From Methylobacter sp. S3L5C (lineage in GTDB: Bacteria > Pseudomonadota > Gammaproteobacteria > Methylococcales > Methylomonadaceae): a DNA stretch of 64,000 nucleotides. The translations under genes and the position numbers were made by a program. The notes beneath the pieces were generated by a model. That model ran no database searches. It had not been told where the DNA came from and was given only the letters and a program-made list of their open reading frames with translations. The stretch lies in assembly GCF_022788635.1 (NCBI RefSeq), contig NZ_CP076024.1, positions 4,565,503 to 4,629,502 on the forward strand. The letters run 5' to 3'. Each line of letters starts with the position of its first letter. The stretch's first letter is position 1. Shown here one piece after another: positions 8,302 to 18,148 of the stretch.

Positions 8302-9717
8302 ATGGCCCATCGTAATCCCGGATTTATTCGACCCCATCATTCCAAAGTTCAGGTGCTTAGCCGTACCTTTGATCTGGCCCTGATTGTAGCCTCACTCTAT
8401 GCAACACTGCTTATCTACAACATTGCCCTGGACCGCGAATATCTGCTACCTTGCCTGATAGGCACCGCATTATTCGGTATTCTGGCTGAAAACAACGAAC
8501 TCTATCAAGGTTGGCGTGGTATACCCATGTTTGATGAATCCATCAGCATTCTCTTGTCATGGTTGGGCGCTTTTACCTTATTGGTCAGCGGCACTTATCT
8601 TTATAACCCTGAATATGATTATTCATTAGAAGTTATAGAATTATGGTTGCCGCTTGCCCCTACCTGCATCATCGTAGCCCACACCCTTCAACGCAGCTGT
8701 TTGTCTTTGCTAAGAAAGCAGGGTTTTAACACCAGAACCTACGCCATACTGGGCGCCAACCCACTAGGACTGAGACTTAAAACCGCCTTATCGGACATGC
8801 CCTGGCTGGGTTACAATTTTATCGGCTTTTTTGATGACAGAATACAAACCGAAGAAAGGCGCTTGAGTCACCAAAAAATTGGCGATATAACCGGTGACTT
8901 TGAAGAATTGCTTAACCTGTCAAAAACCGGTGAAATCGACCATATCTATATCACCCTGCCCTTATGTGCTGAAAAGCGCATCAGCCACTTTGTGGCACTA
9001 CTGGCAGACAGCACCGTTTCAGTTAACATCGTACCGGACTTTTTTACCTTTAACCTGATCCAGTCAAAATGGAGTAACGTGCAGGGCATACCCGTTGTCA
9101 GCGTCTTTGACACCCCGTTTAACAACGTTAACGGCGTTACCAAACGCCTTGAAGACTTGGCCCTATGCCTGTTTATATTACCGGTTATCGCCATCCCCAT
9201 GCTGATTATTGCCATTACCATCAAAGTAACCTCGCCAGGCCCGGCTATTTTTAAACAGAAACGCTATGGTGCCAAAGGCGAACAAATAGAAGTCTGGAAA
9301 TTTCGCTCAATGAGCGTCTGCGACAATGGCGACAAAATAAAACAGGCGACTCAAAATGATAGTCGCATTACCCCATTCGGCGCATTCTTGCGCAAATCAT
9401 CCCTGGATGAACTTCCGCAATTTTTAAACGTCGTGCAAGGCACCATGTCTGTCGTTGGCCCTCGTCCTCATGCTGTAGCTCATAACGAATATTATCGCAA
9501 GCAAATACAAGGTTACATGCTGCGCCACAAAGTTAAACCCGGCATTACCGGTCAGGCCCAAGTTAACGGTTGCCGTGGAGAAACCGACACCCTGGACAAA
9601 ATGGAAGCCAGAATTAATTACGACCTGGAATATATAAAAAATTGGTCGCTGTGGCTGGATTTGAAAATAGTCTTTTTAACCGTCTTTAAAGGTTTTACTG
9701 ACAAACTGGCCTATTAA
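8302..9717 (+). CDS. Polyprenyl-phosphate sugar-1-phosphate transferase (WcaJ/PssY-type)
   Basis: 471 residues. Four or five N-terminal membrane helices, a central CoA-binding-like Rossmann region (TYAILGANPLGLRLKT) and the C-terminal bacterial sugar transferase domain with KQKRYGAKG, VWKFRSMS, SSLDELPQFLNV and VVGPRPHA motifs. This family starts exopolysaccharide repeat-unit synthesis by moving a sugar-1-phosphate, often glucose or galactose, onto undecaprenyl phosphate at the inner membrane. It is the first gene of the polysaccharide region and is followed by a VanZ-like gene. The sugar cannot be told from sequence alone. Confidence 0.93.
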   Translation: MAHRNPGFIRPHHSKVQVLSRTFDLALIVASLYATLLIYNIALDREYLLPCLIGTALFGILAENNELYQGWRGIPMFDESISILLSWLGAFTLLVSGTYLYNPEYDYSLEVIELWLPLAPTCIIVAHTLQRSCLSLLRKQGFNTRTYAILGANPLGLRLKTALSDMPWLGYNFIGFFDDRIQTEERRLSHQKIGDITGDFEELLNLSKTGEIDHIYITLPLCAEKRISHFVALLADSTVSVNIVPDFFTFNLIQSKWSNVQGIPVVSVFDTPFNNVNGVTKRLEDLALCLFILPVIAIPMLIIAITIKVTSPGPAIFKQKRYGAKGEQIEVWKFRSMSVCDNGDKIKQATQNDSRITPFGAFLRKSSLDELPQFLNVVQGTMSVVGPRPHAVAHNEYYRKQIQGYMLRHKVKPGITGQAQVNGCRGETDTLDKMEARINYDLEYIKNWSLWLDLKIVFLTVFKGFTDKLAY

Positions 9718-9772
9718 CCGTTACTATAGGTACAAGATTAAAAAACTCACCACGAAGACACGAAATCACACT

Positions 9773-9860
9773 GGTTCCCAAGCTCCATACCCTGGTTCCC
9801 AAGCTGGTACTGGTTCCCAAGCTCCAGCTTGGGAACCAGTACCAGCTTGGGAACCAGTAG
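9773..9860. repeat. REP family A (GTTCCCAAGCTCCAGCTTGGGAAC)
   Basis: Several copies of TGGTTCCCAAGCT in direct and inverted order, forming a nearly perfect long hairpin centred near 9825. A CACGAAGACACGAAA string precedes it. This is the first of six clusters of the family in the window; it lies next to the transposase at 10487. Confidence 0.85.
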
Positions 9861-9890
9861 TCTGCATAACATTAATTGCCATCATTAAAA

Positions 9891-10514
9891 ATGAGCAAAT
9901 CAAACAATAATATCAAACCAACCATATTTCTTAGCCTGCTCATCATCGGCTTAATGGCCAGCCTGTTAATCGAATCGTCAGGGCCACCTTTAGCCATAAT
10001 GGGACAAATACAGCACCTTGACAAGCTCGCACACTTTTTAGCCTTTAGCGGCTTAGGTTTGCTCGTTTGTGCACTAGCTTTTACGCTTAACCCTGTACCG
10101 ACAATCCCCCTGCTCTCCATGCCGTTATTAATTGTTGGCATGTTCGGCATCATCGAAGAAAGCTTCCAAATGCTGATTCCCGGCCGTCAATTTGATTTAT
10201 TAGACTTACTGGCAGATATCTGCGGCGCAATATTTGCAATTATGCTGACCAACCTGATTACCCCGGCTCCCAAGGCCTCCCTAGTTCCCAAGCTGGAGCT
10301 TGGGAACTGGATACAGAAAGCTCCAGCTTCCAGAGGAGATTATCCTGGTTCCCAAGCTCCAGCTTATCCTGGTTCCCAAGCTCCAGCTTGGGAACCAGAA
10401 CTCCACGAGCTTGAGAACCAAAGCTCCACAAGCTTGGGCATAAAAGTACCGGAAGCTCCAGCTTCCCAAAATAACAAGGCAAACCCATGCCCAGAACCCG
10501 ATACCGAGTTTTAG
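9891..10514 (+). CDS. VanZ-like membrane protein with repeat-derived C-terminus
   Basis: 207 residues from the ATG at 9891. Residues 1-125 are a VanZ-type domain: membrane helices with DKLAHFLAFSGLG and the IIEESFQMLIPGRQFDLLDLLAD motif typical of the family. VanZ-like genes are common in exopolysaccharide loci but their role is unclear. From about residue 130 the protein is a translation of REP family A (SLVPKLELGN, GSQAPAWEP), so the natural stop seems lost to a repeat insertion. The 3' end overlaps the start of the transposase gene by 28 bp. Confidence 0.8.
   Translation: MSKSNNNIKPTIFLSLLIIGLMASLLIESSGPPLAIMGQIQHLDKLAHFLAFSGLGLLVCALAFTLNPVPTIPLLSMPLLIVGMFGIIEESFQMLIPGRQFDLLDLLADICGAIFAIMLTNLITPAPKASLVPKLELGNWIQKAPASRGDYPGSQAPAYPGSQAPAWEPELHELENQSSTSLGIKVPEAPASQNNKANPCPEPDTEF
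10264..10460. repeat. REP family A copies inside the VanZ-like gene
   Basis: At least four GTTCCCAAGCT / AGCTTGGGAAC arms, including a full palindrome at 10284-10309 and 10350-10400. They are read in frame as the C-terminal third of the VanZ-like protein and form the left flank of the transposase at 10487. Confidence 0.85.
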
Positions 10515-11020
10515 ACAAAACCTGCCCGCACTTCTTAACTGCGACAGCCAACCATTGGCAACCGCTATTTACCCGCACAGAAACGGTCGATATTATCCTG
10601 GACTCATGGCGATTTTTACAACGTGAAGCCGATTTTAAAATATACGGCTATGTCATCCTTGAAAATCACCTACACCTTATTGCCGCCTCAAATGATTTAA
10701 GCCACGATATGCAGCGCTTTAAATCCTATAGTGCCAAACGAATCATTAGCTATCTGGAAAAACACCATGCTGCCGGTATTTTAGAACTACTGGCATTGTT
10801 TAAGAGAGCGCATAAAACCGAAAGTACCTATCAAGTATGGGAAGAAGGTAATCATCCACAGCTAATTGCATCAGAAGAAATGATGCGGCAAAAACTTGAT
10901 TACATCCACCAGAATCCGGTAAAACGCGGCTATGTTGACTTACCCGAACATTGGCGCTATTCAAGCGCACGCGACTATGCAGGACAAAAAGGCTTGATTG
11001 ATATAGTGCAGGCATGGTGA
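10487..11020 (+). CDS. REP-associated tyrosine transposase (RAYT), family A
   Basis: 177 residues of the Y1/IS200-like HUH superfamily. The HUH motif is NHLHLIA (about residues 59-65) and the catalytic tyrosine is in KLDYIHQNPVKRGY (about 132-145). RAYTs nick single-stranded DNA at REP palindromes and are single-copy domesticated transposases thought to spread those palindromes. Copies of the same palindrome (family A) lie on both sides, at 10264-10460 and 11036-11335, exactly the expected context. The protein looks intact. Confidence 0.92.
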   Translation: MPRTRYRVLDKTCPHFLTATANHWQPLFTRTETVDIILDSWRFLQREADFKIYGYVILENHLHLIAASNDLSHDMQRFKSYSAKRIISYLEKHHAAGILELLALFKRAHKTESTYQVWEEGNHPQLIASEEMMRQKLDYIHQNPVKRGYVDLPEHWRYSSARDYAGQKGLIDIVQAW

Positions 11021-11035
11021 AGAAACTTTAACATT

Positions 11036-11335
11036 CTCGTTCCCAAGCTCCAGCTCTTTCTTGTTCCCAAGCTTTTCTCGTTCCCAAGCTTTTCTCGTTC
11101 CCAAGCTCCAGCTTGGGAACAAGAAGTTTATTCTTGTTCCCAGCTTTCTCATTCCCAAGCTGGAGCTTGGGTGCCAGAGGTTTATTTTGGCTCCCAAGAG
11201 TTCTTGTTCCCAAGCTCCAGCTTGGGAACACAATACAGCAAGCTCCAGCTTCCTGTATTGCAAAGCTGGAGCTTCGCATTTCTACCACCCAAGCTCCGGC
11301 TTATTCAAGTTTGTAAAGTTGGACTTAGGAGCCAG
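11036..11335. repeat. REP family A cluster downstream of RAYT
   Basis: About ten GTTCCCAAGCT and AGCTTGGGAAC arms in both orientations within 300 bp, some with altered outer bases (CTGGTGCC, CTCCGGCTT). Short open frames here are repeat translations and were not called. A CACGAA-type string (11400-11440) follows up to the next gene. Confidence 0.85.
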
Positions 11336-11458
11336 GAAACCAGAAGAGAGAACCAGTAAAGCCCCAGCCCCTCACCCTTCTCTCTTCTTTTTTATTTATT
11401 TTGCTTTTTTCGTGTTTTTCGTGATTTTCGCGGACAAAAAATGGTTACTCTAAAGCCC

Positions 11459-12142
11459 CTACACACCCACAGCAACACTAATCACATCGCTCCATTGACC
11501 GACTTGCTGATCGTGTAAACGATAGATAGCCTTATATTTCCATACGGCTCCGGTTGTTGGAAGCGGTGACGAATCCTTGGAATTGGGCTCTATATTAATA
11601 CCAAGAAAAACAAAATTATTGCCATCCCCTCTATCTGTCCAAATTTCCAATGCACTAGCACCGCCTTTAGTCCATTGAATAACCGGGTGTCCGGCTTCAC
11701 TGTAAACGCTTAAAATCGGCTTCCAGGTGCTGGTATCAATCACTTGCTCTGCACCTATCAACCATAAATCATGACCGATGGCCGGGGTATAATTTTTATG
11801 AGCTTTAATATGTTTCGCCAATGCAGAAAGCCTTGGGATAATTCCGGGCTGAACAGCCGGAGGAATTGGCTCCGGCAGTATCGGCATGGCAGGCCAACCG
11901 GCATTACCCGTACCGCCATCGCGCAACAGATTCTTAAAGCTTGTCCAGGCCTGAGAATAAGCCTGCACCACACCCAAAGCTTGTAACGCATAACGAAAAC
12001 ACAGGGCATCGGCGTTTAGTGCCGCCAAATCTTGAGAGCTAATTCCTAAAAGATCGGCATAACGAGGCAAAGTAATAGCAAGATGCTCTAACAAATCGGC
12101 TTTGTCGTCATCAGTATTGGGCATAAAAGATAAAGTAGCCAT
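11459..12142 (-). CDS. Hypothetical protein, 227 residues
   Basis: Not recognised. No signal peptide or membrane helix. Residues 1-90 look helical; a proline-rich link (MPILPEPIPPAVQPGI, about 92-107) leads to a C-terminal part (about 140-225) with alternating hydrophobic residues, which could be a beta-sandwich of fibronectin-III type (TTGAVWKYKAIYRLHDQQVGQW). It is on the opposite strand to the polysaccharide genes and flanked by repeats on both sides. The clean length and composition support a real gene; no function is proposed. Confidence 0.65.
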   Translation of the reverse strand: MATLSFMPNTDDDKADLLEHLAITLPRYADLLGISSQDLAALNADALCFRYALQALGVVQAYSQAWTSFKNLLRDGGTGNAGWPAMPILPEPIPPAVQPGIIPRLSALAKHIKAHKNYTPAIGHDLWLIGAEQVIDTSTWKPILSVYSEAGHPVIQWTKGGASALEIWTDRGDGNNFVFLGINIEPNSKDSSPLPTTGAVWKYKAIYRLHDQQVGQWSDVISVAVGV

Positions 12143-12214
12143 AATGTGTAAACTCCTACGGGTTGTTTATAGATTACATAAAGTTAAATAAATAAGCGGT
12201 GATGGTTAATCATC

Positions 12215-12800
12215 AGCACTTAAAAATGATTGATCAGTGCCCGGCAACGGCTGATGGGCACTCAACAATCATAAAATAATCTCGACAATGATTAATGAGT
12301 GCCCGGCAATGACTGATAGGCACTCAACAATAACTGATTAGTGCCCGGCAACGGCTGATGAGCACTCAACAATCATAAAATAGTCTCGGCAATGATTAAT
12401 GAGTGCTCAGCAATCACTGATCAGTGCCCGGCAATCGCTGATGGGCACTCAACAATTACAAAATAATAAAGCCAAGGCTTGATTAGCATTCAGCAAGGCT
12501 TGATAAGTGCTCGTTAGACCCTGATTACCGCCCGGCAAACCCTGATGAGTACTCAACCAGTATAAAATAATTAAACCAATCACTGATTGACGCTTAACAA
12601 GTACTGATCAGTGCCCGGCAATCGCTGATGGGCGCTCAACAATTACAAAATAGTAAAGCCAAGGATTGATTAGTATTCAGCAAGGCTTGATAAGTGCTCG
12701 GTAGACTCTGATTACCGTCCGGCAAACCCTGATGAGCAATCGACAATCATAAAAATAGTTTAGTCAACGATTGATTAGTGCCCGGTAAGCACTAAATACC
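12215..12800. repeat. Imperfect tandem array of TGATNAGTGCCCGGCAA modules
   Basis: About ten copies of TGATNAGTGCYCGGCAA alternate with CTGATGGGCACTCAACAA, which is partly complementary to it (AGTGCCC/GGGCACT), so each pair can form a hairpin. A higher-order unit of about 188 bp is visible: 12416-12550 recurs at 12604-12738. No gene is seen in the 12143-13716 gap. Confidence 0.8.
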
Positions 12801-12982
12801 ACTATACCGAATCGACGTAATAGCATGCAGTTATGCTTAAGTTTTAGAGCTAAAGAACAAAACGCTTTGTTTGGTAAAGCCACTGGTTTTGTTATGGTCA
12901 CCAAGCTCTGGTGGACCATAAATATTTTGCTTTTATATACCCGATTAATAAAAATATCAACTAAAATTACTGTGTCACGATC

Positions 12983-13270
12983 CATCTGCCGTCATACCCG
13001 CAGGGAAGCGGGTATCCAGTGCCAGGGATGGTAACAGAAGCAGGACGGGGTTTGTAACCGCGTCCCTCATGTTTAAAACCATTAAAGCTTGCAAACGTTT
13101 CGGTCGGGGTTACAAACCCCGACCGGCATCTGCCGTCATACCCGCAGGGAAGCGGGTATCCAGTGCCAGGGATGGTAACAGAAGCGGGACGGGGTTTGTA
13201 ACCGCGTCCCTCAGGTTTAAAACTATTAAAGCCTGCAAACGTTTCGGTCGGGGTTACAAACCCCGACCGG
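12983..13270. repeat. Two direct copies of a 144-bp composite repeat
   Basis: Copies at 12983-13126 and 13127-13270, differing at only a few bases. Each joins a CATACCCGCAGGGAAGCGGG hairpin to the GGTCGGGGTT-type palindrome found at 6625. The arrangement suggests a recent tandem duplication. A CACGAA-type string follows at 13315-13350; 13351-13716 is AT-rich with nothing recognised. Confidence 0.88.
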
Positions 13271-13716
13271 CATCAGACTTAAAAAACCTAACCCCTATTT
13301 TCTGCTTATTTTGATTTTTTTCGTGCTTTTCGTGTCTTTCGTGGACAAAAGCAGTTGATCTTTATCTGACCATCAAAAGCATTAAAATGACTAATTTCAC
13401 ACTAATGACAGACTGCTATTGATAAAAAAACCACCATAAAGCATAATCAACCAAAGCCAATCACGGATGCTGTAATCAATAAATTATAAATTGCTGACCT
13501 GTTAATAATTGCCTTTGTCATATTATTGACCCAATAAAAAGCTACTATTGACAAAATAAAAGCGTAACCCGACCGCCACCAAGCCAAACTTGACTTCATA
13601 GCGCCAATAACAAAACACTCAGGATGCTGCCAACAATATGGATATAACCCCGGACAAACAAAACCAAAGCCTTGCCAGTAAAAAAATTTCCATGCTTAAA
13701 ATATTGTAAATAATCC

Positions 13717-15210
13717 ATGAATAAACCCTCAATCTTGCATAGCATTAAATGGAACTATTTTGGTGCTGTCATCAAAGGTGTTTCGCAATTAGGCGTGCTG
13801 GGTATAATGGCACGACTGCTAACTCCAGAAGAATTTGGCTTAATGGCTTTAGCGCTGGTTGCCATAAAATTTGGCAGTTATTTTTCCGATTTTGGTCTTG
13901 CTGCGGCAATACAACAAAAAAAGGAAATAAATGATTCGGATATACAAGCCTCATTTTGGTTTTCAACCATTGCCGGTTTATTATTCTTTTTAATCACTTT
14001 TGCCATAGCTGAGCCGCTAGCTGATTTTTTTGACTCCCCAAAATTGGCACCGGTAATTACTCTGGTTGCAATCAGCTTTATTCTGATTGGCGCATCCGCC
14101 ACTTCCATGGGCTTGTTAAGGCGCAATATGCAGTTTAAATACCTGTCCATTGCAGAAACCATTATTTATTTAATTAGTAACGGGATTATTGGTATATCAC
14201 TGGCATATTACGACTATGGTGTAACCAGTCTGGTAATCGCCTATTTAAGCCAGCAGTTTTTGTTTTTTTTGGCAACCTATGCAAAAACACGACATTCAAT
14301 CAGAATTAATTTAACACTAGCAGACTATAAACACGTTCTGACCTTTGGCGGTGGTTACTCCATAGCCAGCTTTATGACCTTTATTGGCTCCAATATCGAT
14401 CATATATTAATTGGTAAATTTTTTCCGGCAACCGAACTGGGCTTATGGAATAGAAGCCGAAATATTATTTCCATGCCTTCTTATAGTTTACTGGTTTCTA
14501 TAACCGGCGTATTACTGCCGTCTTATTCCAAGTTACAACATGATAACAAACAGTTTAGTGAGCTTTATATAAAAAGCCTGATCATCGCCGGATTTTTTCT
14601 TATTCCCATTGGTGGCGGCATGTTTTCTGCCGCGCCACAGCTTGTTGAAGTTTTACTGGGTAAAAACTGGCCAGATGCTGTGCCGTTAGTGCAATTATCA
14701 GCAATATTTGTACCTGTAGAAATGCTGGCCAGCGTCGCAGCTACGGCATGTAGTGCTTTGGGCGCCTTATCCTTACAAATAAAACTACAAAGCTTTTTAT
14801 TAATCTTATTGGCGCCAATCATGTTGTATTTCGCTTTGCAACATCAGCTTATATATATCTTAATTACGTTAACTGCGTACTACTGGCTAAGATTTATTAT
14901 GTATATTTTAATACTTGGCAAAAAACTACAGTTAAAATTTATGATTCAAGGCGAAATAATAGTTTCTCAATTAATGGCTGCTACTTGGGTGGGGGCTTTA
15001 ATTTATCTTACCGCGCATTATTTACCTCAAATAAATGCCTTTCAATTATTACCCATAGAAATTGCAGTAGGCGGCTTCGGCTTATTGCTGTTTATTGTAA
15101 TGGGCCCGGCAAAACGCTTAAGGCAAATAATCCGTGTTTTTTTATACCAAAAGAAAACCAATAATACGGCTATTAAACTGGGCAAAATGATCTTAAAGAA
15201 CGGATACTAA
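13717..15210 (+). CDS. Wzx-type polysaccharide flippase
   Basis: 497 residues with about twelve to fourteen hydrophobic helices and the N-terminal pattern of the MOP flippase / WzxC group (KWNYFGAVIKGVSQLGVLGI, RLLTPEEFGLMAL, DFGLAAAIQQ). It would move undecaprenyl-linked repeat units across the inner membrane in the Wzx/Wzy pathway. The next gene starts 2 bp after the stop, beginning a tightly packed run of transferase genes. Assignment to the flippase superfamily is firm, the substrate unknown. Confidence 0.92.
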   Translation: MNKPSILHSIKWNYFGAVIKGVSQLGVLGIMARLLTPEEFGLMALALVAIKFGSYFSDFGLAAAIQQKKEINDSDIQASFWFSTIAGLLFFLITFAIAEPLADFFDSPKLAPVITLVAISFILIGASATSMGLLRRNMQFKYLSIAETIIYLISNGIIGISLAYYDYGVTSLVIAYLSQQFLFFLATYAKTRHSIRINLTLADYKHVLTFGGGYSIASFMTFIGSNIDHILIGKFFPATELGLWNRSRNIISMPSYSLLVSITGVLLPSYSKLQHDNKQFSELYIKSLIIAGFFLIPIGGGMFSAAPQLVEVLLGKNWPDAVPLVQLSAIFVPVEMLASVAATACSALGALSLQIKLQSFLLILLAPIMLYFALQHQLIYILITLTAYYWLRFIMYILILGKKLQLKFMIQGEIIVSQLMAATWVGALIYLTAHYLPQINAFQLLPIEIAVGGFGLLLFIVMGPAKRLRQIIRVFLYQKKTNNTAIKLGKMILKNGY

Positions 15211-15212
15211 CT

Positions 15213-16304
15213 ATGAAAAAATTACGGCTTTTATATCTACCCATTGAAGATGTTGAGGGCGGGCAACGAGCCCGACGTAAAATATTCGCCGATATGGTTC
15301 AGGAAGGCCGGCTTCAGGCATTAGAGATATTTTCTTATGTAATTTATGGTCGAGAAAATGGCTGGAAATTAATGTGTCAAAAAATATATGAGTTAGCCCG
15401 TGACTTCCAGGCTGATGCCATATACTGGCAAGGGGTTTGGTATGACGGACCTTTGGATGAAGATATTCTCGCCAAAATAAAAAGCCTACCATCAAAACCG
15501 GCAATTTGTAATGAAAATGGCGATCCTTTTGGTAATTTTTGGGTAGTACCCTATCCAAAATCACTGTTGTCATTAAACAAATTTACTGACGTTTGCTTTA
15601 ATGCAGGGTTGGGCCGTGCTGCCGAGTATTTTAAAAAAAAAGGTGCAAAGCATGTTTATTTGCTGCCGCATGGCTATGACAATGTATCATTCGGTGATGC
15701 AATCCCAGAAAAAACAAACTATAAAAACGATTTGGTCATGATTGCCAATCAATGGAAATCCAGAAGACCGTTAGCATCCGCACCAGGCGCAAAAACAAGA
15801 CCGCTATTAATTGAAGCTTTGCAAGAAGAGTTTGGCAACCGGTTTGCGCTCTACGGTAAAGGCTGGGACAAATTTTCCTGTTCCAGAGGGCCTATTGATT
15901 TTTTTGAACAAACCAACGCTTATACCTCATCTCGGGTTGCTATTGGTTTACCGCAATTCAGCGACATTGATTATTACGAATCCAATCGGCCCTTTAACAG
16001 CATAGCCACTGGAACGCCTTATGTGTCGGGTTATTCGTCAAAATTTGATGAAATACTGAAAGACGGCCTACATTGCCATTACTTTAAAACCCCTCAGGAA
16101 GCCGTTGATAAAGTCAAATGGCTGTTATCATTGCCTGATCAGCAACGCATGGAAATGGGTAAAAAAGCCGCAGAATATGTCCGCGCCCATCATACCCAGC
16201 GTCATAGAATGGAAATACTGATTACTATTCTTGAAGAAGTATGGTCACACAAACACTTAAATACGAATTTCCCGGAACCAATAACCTCTTTTTTGGCGCA
16301 GTAG
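15213..16304 (+). CDS. CgeB-like glycosyltransferase
   Basis: 363 residues. The C-terminal half resembles the Glyco_trans_1_2 domain of CgeB/YkvP-type proteins: YESNRPFNSIATGTPYVSGY, then EILKDGLHCHYFKTPQEAVDKV. The N-terminal half (RLLYLPIEDVEGGQRARRKI) would be the acceptor domain. No membrane segment, so a cytosolic enzyme acting on a lipid-linked glycan is likely. It is packed between the flippase and an acyltransferase (1-2 bp gaps). Confidence 0.78.
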   Translation: MKKLRLLYLPIEDVEGGQRARRKIFADMVQEGRLQALEIFSYVIYGRENGWKLMCQKIYELARDFQADAIYWQGVWYDGPLDEDILAKIKSLPSKPAICNENGDPFGNFWVVPYPKSLLSLNKFTDVCFNAGLGRAAEYFKKKGAKHVYLLPHGYDNVSFGDAIPEKTNYKNDLVMIANQWKSRRPLASAPGAKTRPLLIEALQEEFGNRFALYGKGWDKFSCSRGPIDFFEQTNAYTSSRVAIGLPQFSDIDYYESNRPFNSIATGTPYVSGYSSKFDEILKDGLHCHYFKTPQEAVDKVKWLLSLPDQQRMEMGKKAAEYVRAHHTQRHRMEILITILEEVWSHKHLNTNFPEPITSFLAQ

Positions 16305-16305
16305 C

Positions 16306-16902
16306 ATGTCGCTCCTATTAAAAATTTTTAACAAACTACGTTTTTATTATTGGCAGATAGTAGTGCGTATTTTATTTAAAATACATGGCGTTGTTATTGG
16401 AAAAAAATGTGAGTTTTTTGGAATTCCTATTATAGTTAGGTTTCCGGGCTCAAGAATAATACTTGGTGACCGTGTTGTTTTATGTTCGCACACAAAATTT
16501 ACTGATCTAGGTCTCAATCACCCCATCATTTTAAGAACAATAACAAAAGAAGCAGAAATATTTATTGATTCAGATGCCGGATTAAGCGGCACAAATATAT
16601 GCGCAGCCAAACAAGTTACAATAGGCAAGGAGGCACTAATTGGTGCTAATGTCACCATATTTGATACCGACTTTCACACAAAAGAGCCAATAAATCGAAG
16701 ACATTGCAATGATCCAAATAAAATTGCAACCGGTGCTGTTATTATTAAAGACAACGTTTTTATTGGTACTAATGCATTAATTTGCAAAGGGGTAACTATA
16801 GGTGAAAATAGTATTATTGGTGCTGGTTCAGTTGTAGTGAAAGATGTAGAAGCATCAAAAATTTATGCAGGTAACCCCGCAAGAGAAATAGGCAATGTCT
16901 AA
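16306..16902 (+). CDS. Hexapeptide-repeat O-acetyltransferase
   Basis: 198 residues with left-handed beta-helix hexapeptide repeats, clear in the C-terminal half: VTIGKEALIGANVTIFD, KDNVFIGTNALICKGVTIGE, NSIIGAGSVVVKDV, and the closing YAGNPAREIG. The motif FDTDFHT carries the catalytic histidine of the LacA/WcaF-type acetyltransferases. It probably decorates a sugar of the repeat unit. It overlaps the next gene by 8 bp, which suggests translational coupling. Base composition is AT-rich, like the following genes to 21.3 kb. Confidence 0.88.
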   Translation: MSLLLKIFNKLRFYYWQIVVRILFKIHGVVIGKKCEFFGIPIIVRFPGSRIILGDRVVLCSHTKFTDLGLNHPIILRTITKEAEIFIDSDAGLSGTNICAAKQVTIGKEALIGANVTIFDTDFHTKEPINRRHCNDPNKIATGAVIIKDNVFIGTNALICKGVTIGENSIIGAGSVVVKDVEASKIYAGNPAREIGNV

Positions 16903-18148
16903 TAAAACGAAAATACTTTATATTCAACACTCGGGAGCCAATGGCGGAGCCCCGATGAGCTTGTATTATTTATTGGAATATGTCAAAAAAGACTACGAAA
17001 TAGTCGTTTATTTTACTGAAGATGGGCCAGCCGTAGAATTCTATAAAAAAAATGGTATTAATTGTGTTGTTGACAATGTGTTAGGCAAATTACCCCATTG
17101 CACGATTGAAAATCAGTCATTAAATCCATTTGGCTTTAAGTTTTATCATGATGCAAAATCTTATCTAACGCATTATCTTAAATTACTGCCTACTTATCTC
17201 AGGATGCGGCAAATAATAGCCAAGGAAAAACCCGATATTGTGCATTTAAATTCTTCGGTATTGATTGCCGAGGGTTTGGCAACCCGATCAACCGGTGTGC
17301 CCTTGGTTTGGCATATGCGTGATTTTCTGGAATATGGTCATTTCAGGCTACGTTATAACTTCTTAAGAAAAATAATAACCCACTGTAGCACAGTAGTCAT
17401 TGGCTTGTGCGAATCAGAAATTAAGCGTATTTCTCCAGGAGACAAAGGAGTTGTGATTCCAAACTTTATCAATTTCGATAAATTTGATCATCACAAAGTT
17501 GATAACGTAAATTTACGGGAACAACTGGGGATACCGTTGGACACAAAAATAATTGCTATTTTAGGTTGGAATACCCCTGCAAAAGGCGCACTGACATTAA
17601 TGCAGGCATTTGCGGAAATAAGCAACCAACACCCCAATACCGTATTAGTGTTTTTTGGCGAAGGACAGCAGCAAGCTGGCAAAAGCAAGTTTAAAAATGT
17701 ATTGCGATTTCTGGCCGGAAAAAAGAACCTTAGAATTGAACTACAAAAAATAATCGATACCTTTTCATTGCAACACCGGGTATTTTTCCCCGGTATTATT
17801 TTTGACATTGCCGGTTATATTGCCGAAGTGGATATTATCGCCGCGCCTTTTACACAACCGCATTTTGCCCGTCCTATTTTAGAAGCAGGAGCCATGAAAA
17901 CCCTGGTAATCACCAGCGATATTGATGGTACGCGGGAGATGGTTTTATATGGTAAAGCCGGCTATCTGGCCAAGCCGGCTGACCGTATTGATTGGACGCG
18001 TCAATTGGATTTGGCATTATCCACTGATAATCAAGACAAAATCGAATTAATGTTTAGTAATACGCAACGCACCTATAATTCAGAAATTAATGCTAATAAT
18101 AGCATTGCAATCTATCGTAATATTTTGGCTAAGCCAATTAAGTTATGA
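16895..18148 (+). CDS. GT4 glycosyltransferase
   Basis: 417 residues in GT-B fold order: N-terminal acceptor domain with SGANGGAPMSLYYLLEY, middle IVHLNSSVLIAEGLA, and the C-terminal nucleotide-sugar domain with IAILGWNTPAKGALTLMQAF, VFFGEGQQ, HRVFFPG and the PILEAGAMKTLVITSD loop equivalent to EX7E. It overlaps both neighbours (8 and 4 bp). Donor and linkage cannot be deduced. Confidence 0.88.
   Translation: MSNKTKILYIQHSGANGGAPMSLYYLLEYVKKDYEIVVYFTEDGPAVEFYKKNGINCVVDNVLGKLPHCTIENQSLNPFGFKFYHDAKSYLTHYLKLLPTYLRMRQIIAKEKPDIVHLNSSVLIAEGLATRSTGVPLVWHMRDFLEYGHFRLRYNFLRKIITHCSTVVIGLCESEIKRISPGDKGVVIPNFINFDKFDHHKVDNVNLREQLGIPLDTKIIAILGWNTPAKGALTLMQAFAEISNQHPNTVLVFFGEGQQQAGKSKFKNVLRFLAGKKNLRIELQKIIDTFSLQHRVFFPGIIFDIAGYIAEVDIIAAPFTQPHFARPILEAGAMKTLVITSDIDGTREMVLYGKAGYLAKPADRIDWTRQLDLALSTDNQDKIELMFSNTQRTYNSEINANNSIAIYRNILAKPIKL

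Noticed and set aside
11028..11453. Several overlapping frames on both strands rich in SLGTR, SQAPAWE, PKLELGN
   Set aside because: All are translations of REP family A palindromes.
12764..13314. Small frames in the repeat-rich gap before the flippase
   Set aside because: They follow repeat copies (for example the 144-bp unit twice) and lack starts with ribosome sites.
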